A stretch of DNA of 64,000 nt from Streptomyces albipurpureus. Its GTDB lineage: Bacteria > Actinomycetota > Actinomycetes > Streptomycetales > Streptomycetaceae. Shown piece by piece: positions 58,329 through 64,000 of the stretch; the first letter of the stretch is position 1, and every line of letters begins with the position of its first letter. Under the pieces are notes generated by a model. The model was not told the DNA's origin and did not search any database. It saw only the letters and a program-made list of their open reading frames with translations. The stretch lies in assembly GCF_023701525.1 (NCBI RefSeq), contig NZ_JAMQAW010000104.1, forward strand, positions 1 through 64,000. The letters are read 5' to 3'. The position numbers and the translations under genes were made by a program.

Positions 58329-59403
58329 GCCAATCCGTGTACACGGCCATCACCTGCGGAAGGTTCGGCACTTCCCGCAGCCTCAGCGGCCGCCGGGCTG
58401 CCACCAAGGCGCGCCGAACCTTCCAGGCCGCGGCCGGCAGCCCGGTCCAGTGCGGATCGGTGCCGGCGCCCAGCGCCCTTGCCGTACGGATGACATCGGT
58501 GAAGACCGACTGGGTGCGCTTGTAGGCCAGCAGATGGGGCAGATCCCGCTCCCAACCACGCGCACTGCCCGGGAGCATGCTCTCCACCGCCCGCGCCCAC
58601 AGGCCCCCGATGCGCTGTGCGTCCCGCCGTGAGTAGCGCATCAGATGCAGATGGGTGGCCAGTTCATAGAGCGGGTCGCCGATCATCGCGAGTTCCCAGT
58701 CGATGGTCCAGAGATCGCCCATGGTGTCGACGATGAAGTTGCGCCGGTGGAGATCGCCGTGAACCAGGGTGAACGGACGCGCGGTAAAAGGGCGCACGGG
58801 CGCTCTGAGGGCTTCAAGAGACACCCCGCGGACGCCCAATCGGTCGAAGATCTCGCCGTATTCGTCGAGTCCGTCCCGGTAGACGTGGTCCTCGGTGAAG
58901 TCGATCATCCGTTGGAGGAACGCCGTGGAGTCATCGCTGTCCGCACAGGGGCGGGCAGGCTCACAGGTGCGCGGCACACCGTCGAGTTCACTGGCCTTCA
59001 CGGTCACCAACTCCTGGAAGAGCTGCATGAGTTGCCGCTCCTGCCGCGCTATCAAGGGGCGGCCGGGTAGCGCTCCGACGCTCGGCGGCGCCCCTTCGAC
59101 AAAGCCCTGGAGGAAGATGTTCTCGGCCACTTCAACGGTGTCCGGAATCCGGGAGATCCGTCCCTGGAGCGCGGTCAGCAGACGGTCCTCGGAGGCGAAG
59201 CACCGTCGGTCGTACCAGAACACTCCCAGCCGGGGCGCGCGTAGTTTGCCGCGCTTGTACCGCGCGCAGAGCGGGTTGCCCTCGGGCAGCGAGAAGGCGT
59301 AGGTCTCATGGTGGTAGCCCTTGAGCGGGCCGAAGACCTCACCATCGCCGTTGCTCAGCTCGACGGCCTGTCGATGAGCTGCTGAAGCCGTCTCATCTGT
59401 CAT
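58309..59403 (-). CDS. APH-fold (choline/aminoglycoside kinase-like) phosphotransferase
   Basis: 364 residues with a kinase-like fold: the nucleotide-binding part is in PLCARYKRGKLRAPRLG, the catalytic loop is LVHGDLHRRNFIVD (Asp, His and Asn all present), and the metal loop is LWTIDWELAMIGDPLYELATHLHLMRY. It is longer than typical aminoglycoside kinases and has a distinct helical N-lobe insert. It should phosphorylate a small molecule or sugar. It is third of three minus-strand genes with a HAD phosphatase and a GntR regulator, but 378 bases separate it from the HAD gene, so it may have its own promoter. Substrate unknown. Confidence 0.8.
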   Translation of the reverse strand: MTDETASAAHRQAVELSNGDGEVFGPLKGYHHETYAFSLPEGNPLCARYKRGKLRAPRLGVFWYDRRCFASEDRLLTALQGRISRIPDTVEVAENIFLQGFVEGAPPSVGALPGRPLIARQERQLMQLFQELVTVKASELDGVPRTCEPARPCADSDDSTAFLQRMIDFTEDHVYRDGLDEYGEIFDRLGVRGVSLEALRAPVRPFTARPFTLVHGDLHRRNFIVDTMGDLWTIDWELAMIGDPLYELATHLHLMRYSRRDAQRIGGLWARAVESMLPGSARGWERDLPHLLAYKRTQSVFTDVIRTARALGAGTDPHWTGLPAAAWKVRRALVAARRPLRLREVPNLPQVMAVYTDWLRARGG

Positions 59404-59781
59404 CGCTACTGCCTCTGGTGCTCTTGCATGCTGGTGCCCGTGCTCGGTGCCTATGGCCTGGTTGGGGTTGCCGCACTGCTCACGCTACGGCCGTCCTGCT
59501 CGTACCGCTGACTTCCCTCACGGCGGGTCCACCCGGGCGCCCGCCGACTCGTCGGACCCGCCGATAGGACTGATCCGCCGATAGGACTGGCGTCTCTCCC
59601 AACCCTGATGCCTCTGATGCCTGTGGTTCTCCTGGTGTCACCGATAAGCCAGTGACCGAAAAGTGATGTGAGAGGAAGCTACCCTTCCGACTCCGCCGCG
59701 GAGGCCGTTTCCTCGGATATGGCGCGCACCAGAACACCCGCTCCGGGAGGAGATCTCCCGGCATGCCCCACGCCGGCCAAC
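59404..59781. other. Kinase upstream region with direct repeats and inverted repeat
   Basis: 378 bases without a gene. It contains two copies of CCGCCGATAGGACTG (59558-59572 and 59575-59589), 17 bases apart. At the upstream edge, CCAACTC (59777-59783), AAAGA, GAGTTGG (59789-59795) forms an inverted repeat overlapping the HAD stop codon. The AGTTGG core recurs upstream of the GntR gene, so this may be a GntR operator for the kinase. Confidence 0.55.
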
Positions 59782-60537
59782 TCAAAGAGAGTTGGTCGAA
59801 CTTGGTTGACCGTCCCATGGCAGGCCAGGTTCCAGCCCGTCGAGCAGCGGCAGTAGCTCCACCATCGAGGAGACGACCACCACCGCCCCCGCGCGGTGGA
59901 GCCGTTCCCGTCTGGCCTCATCACGGGCGTATCCGAGGAAGGACACCCCCAGCCGTGCCGCGGCCTCGCCGTCGGCCACCGAGTCTCCGATCATCAACGA
60001 CTCCTGGGAAGTGGACCCCGTGGTGGCGAGGGCGCTGCGCAGACAGTGCGGATCGGGCTTCATCAACTGCGGCCCCCGCGGGACCCGGCCGTGCACATGC
60101 CCGCCGAAGTACTCCGAGAGTCCCACCCGAGCGAGATACCGGCGGGCCGCGTCCGGCGCGTTGTTGGTGGTGACGGCAAGCCGGAAGCCGGCCTCGTGGA
60201 GCCCCCGTATCAGCGCGTTCGCACCCTCGGTGGGCTGCGCGGTCAGTGCGGCCCGCAGTTCCTGTTCGGTCAGCCGCCGCTCCAGCTCCTGGACGAGAGG
60301 GCCATCCGGATGCCGGTCGGCCACGGCTCGCAACAGGGCGAGCGGGTCACCCTCATCGCCTTGTTCCACCGGCACCCCGCCCGGGACCCGACGCTCCACC
60401 CAGTCCCTCAGGCCCGCGGCGACCACCGGGGCCGGATGGTGGGCAAAGAGACGGCAGATCGGCCCGTCGAAGTCGAAGAGGACGCATTTGGCAGCGGCGA
60501 AGAGGTCGGTTGCAGCGGCTGAGGGCGAGCCAGTCAC
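59782..60537 (-). CDS. HAD-superfamily phosphatase
   Basis: 251 residues, HAD-IA subfamily with a helical cap. Motif I is CVLFDFDGPICRLF (catalytic Asp pair), motif II is AVTTNNAPD, motif III is LMKPDPHCL, and motif IV is LMIGDSVADGEAA. It probably dephosphorylates a small phosphate ester in the cytoplasm. It lies between the GntR and kinase genes; a kinase and a phosphatase of unknown substrate under one regulator is a suggestive pair. GTG at 60537 follows GGAGCGAA; the frame remains open 99 bases upstream without homology. Confidence 0.85.
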   Translation of the reverse strand: MTGSPSAAATDLFAAAKCVLFDFDGPICRLFAHHPAPVVAAGLRDWVERRVPGGVPVEQGDEGDPLALLRAVADRHPDGPLVQELERRLTEQELRAALTAQPTEGANALIRGLHEAGFRLAVTTNNAPDAARRYLARVGLSEYFGGHVHGRVPRGPQLMKPDPHCLRSALATTGSTSQESLMIGDSVADGEAAARLGVSFLGYARDEARRERLHRAGAVVVVSSMVELLPLLDGLEPGLPWDGQPSSTNSL

Positions 60538-60654
60538 TTCGCTCCGTCCGTCGAGGCGGGCAGGGCCGGTCTCCCGGTGCGGTCCCTTCCATACTGCCCG
60601 CAACGGCCCCCGAAGGGGGGCGCGGTGGGTAGCCACTCCATCGGACCGATGGGG

Positions 60655-61542
60655 TCAACCGAGGGTGATCTCCTTGGCCAGCGTGCCCCACAGACCGTCG
60701 AACCACGCCTGGGACTGCGTCACAAAGGCCTCGTCCCGAGTCCCGCCGCCGCCCTCGAAGGGGAAGAGGACCGACTCGCTGCCCAGAGCGTCGTAGATCT
60801 CGGTCGAGGTGTCCTCGATCTGCTCCCTGCGCTTGGTGACGGTGTAGAAGGCGAAGAGAGCGGTGCACTCGTTCAACAGGTACAACTTCATGGGCGGGGT
60901 GAAGGGCAGCACCCGCAGCGTCACCTCCACATCGATGTCCCGGGTGGTGCGCAGCGCCCGCAGGCTGGAGCGCAGCACCCGGCCATGGCTGTTGCGCAGC
61001 GACAGCCAGTGCTCATGCACGAGCCGGCTGTCCCCGGAGTCCTCCGCGGGGCGCGGGAAGGCGAGCGCCAGGTCCCGGGACGGCAGCATCAGCCGGACCT
61101 TCACGGTCTCGGGCGTCAACTGTCCGGTACGCATCAACCGCAGCGGTTCGGCGATGGCGAGGTTGAGCGATTCCGCGGTCAGCGACACGGCGTCGACGCG
61201 GACATGGGGCTCGCGGAACGCGGACAGGATCCGCGGTCCCAGCCCGGCGTCGGTCGGCTGTGGCTCATCGGTGGAGGCGCTGCCCACGACCGGCTGGGTG
61301 ATTCTTGCCGGGGCGCCCTTGATCGCGGCACTGAGCAGCCCCTCCTGCCGCAGCAGATCCAACGCCTGCCGGATCGCCCGGCGTTCCACGCCGAACTCCT
61401 CGGCCAACTGCTCCTGGGTCGGCATCCGCTGACCGTGCTGGAGGTGTCCGGCGCGAATGCGCCCGGTGAGGATCTCGGCCACCTCGGTGGGTGAGGGCTT
61501 GTGCGGGCCGCTCGTCGCTTGCTGTCCGTCCGCAGAGTTCAC
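60655..61542 (-). CDS. GntR-family transcriptional regulator with unusual C-terminal domain
   Basis: 295 residues. The winged helix (about 15-82) is clear: SPTEVAEILTGRIRAGHLQHGQRMPTQEQLAEEFGVERRAIRQALDLLRQEGLL. The C-terminal part (about 110-290) does not look like UTRA, FCD or aminotransferase effector domains; it includes VKVRLMLPSRDLALAFPRP, VEVTLRVLPFTPPMKLYLLNECTALFAFYTV and a final WFDGLWGTLAKEI. I have a sense of a phospholipase-D-like or kinase-linked actinobacterial group but cannot name it. It heads the HAD and kinase genes and is divergent from a small membrane protein. Confidence 0.82.
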   Translation of the reverse strand: MNSADGQQATSGPHKPSPTEVAEILTGRIRAGHLQHGQRMPTQEQLAEEFGVERRAIRQALDLLRQEGLLSAAIKGAPARITQPVVGSASTDEPQPTDAGLGPRILSAFREPHVRVDAVSLTAESLNLAIAEPLRLMRTGQLTPETVKVRLMLPSRDLALAFPRPAEDSGDSRLVHEHWLSLRNSHGRVLRSSLRALRTTRDIDVEVTLRVLPFTPPMKLYLLNECTALFAFYTVTKRREQIEDTSTEIYDALGSESVLFPFEGGGGTRDEAFVTQSQAWFDGLWGTLAKEITLG

Positions 61543-61660
61543 AACAGAACGTTATAACTTCTGGCCATCTAGGGCGAGATATCTGCAAGTTGTTTAACGA
61601 TCGCAGCCAAGTGGGGACAACTTTATTGAAGTTGGTTGTTAGTTGGCCAACCCTATGCGC
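61543..61660. promoter_or_regulatory. A/T-rich GntR promoter with GTTGGCCAAC palindrome
   Basis: The region upstream of the GntR gene is markedly A/T-rich. It holds the perfect 10-base palindrome GTTGGCCAAC (61642-61651), a direct AAGTTGG copy 11 bases before it, and CAAGTTG further upstream. The recurring AGTTGG half-site also appears at the HAD-kinase junction, suggesting a common regulator, presumably the GntR protein itself. Confidence 0.6.
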
Positions 61661-61824
61661 TATCTCAGCGCCTTCGGCTTCCCGTCCAGCGTCGTACGGG
61701 TGCTCTCTGCGGCTCGTTCCGCATGACCTGCCTCTCCCCGACCCGCTGCCCCATCCCCGTGCCTCGCCGCCTGCTCGACTCCGCTCGCCGCGACCCGGGG
61801 ACGACGACCATGAGGAGGGACGCC

Positions 61825-61992
61825 GTGCCCCTGATCACCCTGTTTATCGAGCAGTATGTGCAGGTGCGGTTCGGCTTTGTGGCCGCCGTTGGATTCGCCC
61901 TGTTCATGGTGGGAGTGAAGGCCGAGAACCCCACCTGTGCGGGCATCGGAGGGTTGCTCCTGGCAGCTCCGCTTGTCTCCTCCGGCAGCTGA
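61825..61992 (+). CDS. Small hydrophobic membrane protein
   Basis: 55 residues with two hydrophobic stretches (FGFVAAVGFALFMVGV and IGGLLLAAPLVSS), so probably two membrane helices with one cysteine between them. The GTG at 61825 sits six bases after AGGAGGGA, a near-perfect ribosome site that decides the start; the ATG at 61810 is less likely. It is divergent from the GntR gene, whose operator region it shares. The function is unknown. Bases 61993-62225 after it hold no gene. Confidence 0.65.
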   Translation: MPLITLFIEQYVQVRFGFVAAVGFALFMVGVKAENPTCAGIGGLLLAAPLVSSGS

Positions 61993-62225
61993 CCCGCCCC
62001 TGGGTACACCGGCTGGGACCGCGAACGCGACCAACACCCCAGCGCTGCGGAGCCGGTCACGACCCCGGAGAACGGAACGCCCGGGGTCGGCCGGCACCGA
62101 CACGCGCCGACCAACCCCGGGCGCCCGCAACCGTCACGGCCGCACGCCGCGATCTCCGCACCGCCACCGAGCGGGCGCCTCAGCGAAGTCATCGGGGGAA
62201 GACGGCAGGGCGACCGATGGAGTGC

Positions 62226-63470
62226 TCAGAAGATGTCCGGGCACCAGGGCCGCGTCGGTGTGCTGAACATCCGCTCCGCATCCAGCACCGCCCCCGCCCT
62301 GTTCTCCTCCAGGGCCCCCAGCGCCTTCAACCGCACCGCCGACTCATCGCCCAGATACATCGCACCCAACTCCCTGACATCGAGGGTGAGATCCGGTGTC
62401 GCGGTCGTCGTGGCGCACTCGGCGCCCTGGGGTGTCACCTCAAGGCGGAAGCGTCCGGCCGACAGGCCCAGCCCATCGTGGAGTTCCAGCACCAGTGTCC
62501 CGGTGGTGCCATAAGTGCGTGCCTCCAGAGCTCGCGCCACATCGAGGATCCGTACCCAGAGGAAGTCCGCCTGGGTCAGCACCCTGGCCGCCCGGGGATC
62601 GGGCAGCAGCAGGGGCAGCACATCATCGGGGGCCCGGTAGCCCGAGCGCACCTTGGCGACCCAGTCGATCGAGCAGACATAGGTCCACAGGGCCCGTTCG
62701 GCAGCGGGCGTCAGCGCGATCATCTCGCGGACCTGGGCGGTGTTCAGCGGCTGCTTGGCATCGCCCCAGTTGTCGTCGGACTGGTAGGCGAGCAGCCCTT
62801 CCACCCCACCGGTCGCCGAGCGGTACACCGCGTAGAAGGGCTCCGTCCAGGGCTGGCTCGGCACCCTCAGCTGGCCGGTGTTCAGCTGCCACCAGCGCTC
62901 CGTGCGGCTCACGGTGCCCGGCTGGCTCGCCGCGAGGCAGGCGTGCACTTCCGGGCCGAGCTTGCGGACGTCCTGGACATCCACCAGATCGATCCGTCCG
63001 CCGTCGGTCGGACCCGACCAACGACGATCGAGAGCGGCGCGCGGGACATCGATCTCCCACTCGGTCATCCAGGCGGCCGGACCGAAGCCGTACCGCCCGT
63101 AGATCGGATACTCGGCCGCGATCAACGACGACACCACATCGCCGCGCTCCTTCGCCACCGCCAGATCCGCGGTGATCAACGTACTGAGCAGACCGCGCCG
63201 ACGATGGGTCGGGGAGACCGTGACATTGGTGAGGGCGTTCGATGCGACGGTGGCGCCGCCGACCACGGTGAGTCGTTGGGGGAACGTACGGTACGTCGCC
63301 ACACAGCGGCCGCCGTCGAAGGCGCCGAGCGTGCGGGCCAGCTCCACCCCCGGTCGGCGGGCCTCGACCTCCTCGTCGGAAGGGGTCGGCGGGCGGAGGA
63401 ATCCGGTGGCCACGGCCCGTAGCCAGTCAGGGAACTCGGACTCCTTCACCGCACGGGTCTCTAGGGTCAT
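62226..63470 (-). CDS. Eis-like GNAT N-acetyltransferase
   Basis: 414 residues built as in Eis: an N-terminal GNAT domain, a second GNAT-like domain and a C-terminal sterol-carrier-like domain. The acetyl-CoA loop is VTVSPTHRRRGLLSTLI, followed by AEYPIYGRYGFGPAAWMTEWEIDVPRAAL. The last residue is phenylalanine (CPDIF), as in Eis, whose terminal carboxylate takes part in catalysis. Eis proteins acetylate aminoglycosides and other amines at several positions; resistance here is only a possibility. ATG at 63470 begins MTLETRAVKESEFPDWL. It lies 26 bases from the asparaginase gene end. Confidence 0.9.
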   Translation of the reverse strand: MTLETRAVKESEFPDWLRAVATGFLRPPTPSDEEVEARRPGVELARTLGAFDGGRCVATYRTFPQRLTVVGGATVASNALTNVTVSPTHRRRGLLSTLITADLAVAKERGDVVSSLIAAEYPIYGRYGFGPAAWMTEWEIDVPRAALDRRWSGPTDGGRIDLVDVQDVRKLGPEVHACLAASQPGTVSRTERWWQLNTGQLRVPSQPWTEPFYAVYRSATGGVEGLLAYQSDDNWGDAKQPLNTAQVREMIALTPAAERALWTYVCSIDWVAKVRSGYRAPDDVLPLLLPDPRAARVLTQADFLWVRILDVARALEARTYGTTGTLVLELHDGLGLSAGRFRLEVTPQGAECATTTATPDLTLDVRELGAMYLGDESAVRLKALGALEENRAGAVLDAERMFSTPTRPWCPDIF

Positions 63471-63495
63471 ACCGACCACGCTAGGCGCAGCCGGC

Positions 63496-64000
63496 TCAGA
63501 AAGTCGCGCGAATTTCTCCGACCTCCACACCGCCTCCGAGCAGCGGTGATCGACCGATTCGAGCCAGAACCGGAGCATCTACGCCCATCAGTGCCAGGGC
63601 CTGTGCCAGCACCGGCCCCAGCGCCCGGGGGCCACCGTCATCGATCTTGAAGGCAAGGGCGCGCCCGTCCCCGAGCGCCACCGCCTGGACCGCCTCCGCG
63701 CCCATCTTGGCCAGTGTGCCCGGCACCTCGCGCATCAGCCAGGTGTCGGCGCGACGGGTACCCGCCACGTACTCGGGGTGCTCCCGCATCGCGTCGGCGA
63801 CCCGCCGCTCGGCCGACCCCGGCTCGGCCCGTACCAGCGAGCTGAAGGCCCGCGCCAGCCCGACCAGGCTGATCGCCATCAGCGGGGCGCCGCAGCCGTC
63901 CGTCCCGGTGGCGGCGATCCGCTCGCCCGAGAGGTCCTCCACCACCTCGCCCACCAGCAGCTGGAGCGGATGCGCCGGGTCGAGATAGGTCGCACGGTCC
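63496..64000 (-). CDS. Asparaginase (PF06089 type), partial
   Basis: The C-terminal 168 or so residues of an asparaginase family protein that runs off the window end. The frame stays open to 64000 with YLDPAHPLQLLVGEVVEDLSGE upstream of ATGTDGCGAPLMAISLVGLARAF, the family signature. The conserved C-terminal ALAFKIDDGGPRALGPVLAQAL follows. It should hydrolyse asparagine to aspartate and ammonia. This family is unrelated to the classical bacterial type I and II asparaginases. It lies just upstream of the Eis-like gene on the same strand, so the two may be cotranscribed. Confidence 0.88.
   Translation of the reverse strand, partial: DRATYLDPAHPLQLLVGEVVEDLSGERIAATGTDGCGAPLMAISLVGLARAFSSLVRAEPGSAERRVADAMREHPEYVAGTRRADTWLMREVPGTLAKMGAEAVQAVALGDGRALAFKIDDGGPRALGPVLAQALALMGVDAPVLARIGRSPLLGGGVEVGEIRATF

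Noticed and set aside
61491..63422. 643-codon plus-strand open frame
   Set aside because: It is antisense to the Eis-like gene and gives a low-complexity Arg/Pro/His product without a domain.

Overview
This window is high-GC DNA, with most third codon positions G or C, and it reads as chromosomal core of a Streptomyces. The evidence is gene content: msiK, a mycothiol glycosyltransferase (mshA), carD, phoP/phoR with phoU and mtpA, an hbpS-senS-senR cluster and a cdgB-type diguanylate cyclase. From memory, the order follows the S. coelicolor stretch around SCO4200-SCO4285 (phoU/phoR/phoP near SCO4228-4230, msiK SCO4240, cdgB SCO4281, nagA/nagK SCO4284-4285). No database was searched.

Layout. 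0.2-4.5 kb: amino-sugar and sugar-phosphate metabolism (nagK-nagA behind a DasR-type dre site, then a PfkB kinase and a class II aldolase). 4.7-8.5 kb: a CBM35-like membrane protein, cdgB with BldD-like and Crp-like sites upstream, and a flavin reductase. 8.7-14.3 kb: ArfB-type ribosome rescue factor, TerD-family protein, secreted M1 peptidase, and the HbpS/SenS/SenR redox-heme sensing cluster. 14.5-20.6 kb: oxidoreductases, one behind a near-ideal SoxR operator, plus a GNAT acetyltransferase and a small-molecule kinase. 20.8-23.4 kb: an astacin-like protease with seven DUF346-type repeats, a YbaY-like protein and tRNA-Thr. 23.5-28 kb: msiK with its own dre-like site, a sugar nucleotidyltransferase and a DoxX-family protein. 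28.1-33.4 kb: a housekeeping minus-strand block (rlmB, cysS, PPOX protein, ispF, ispD, carD). 34-41.3 kb: lipoprotein, phoP-phoR, phoU, mtpA, a frameshifted DUF4760-type gene, gpmA and an MFS transporter. 41.3-52.2 kb: drug exporter, mshA, methyltransferase, NlpC/P60 hydrolase, PP2C phosphatase and an XRE regulator.

The region 52.2-62 kb is the most accessory-looking part. It holds a truncated, mutated MFS pseudogene abutting a DUF1877 gene, an orphan class I terpene synthase with all catalytic motifs intact, a TetR-controlled DrrAB-type exporter with two phased operators, and a GntR / HAD phosphatase / APH-fold kinase trio with repeated AGTTGG-type sites. The window ends inside an asparaginase gene.

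Regulatory themes visible in the DNA link the genes. DasR-type sites precede both nagKA (amino-sugar catabolism) and msiK (the shared sugar-importer ATPase). PhoP-type direct repeats lie between phoR and phoU. A SoxR site precedes a quinone oxidoreductase. Many convergent genes are separated by perfect long-stem hairpins acting as terminators. The best candidates for new biology are the orphan terpene synthase, the kinase/phosphatase/GntR trio and the signal-less astacin-propeller protein.
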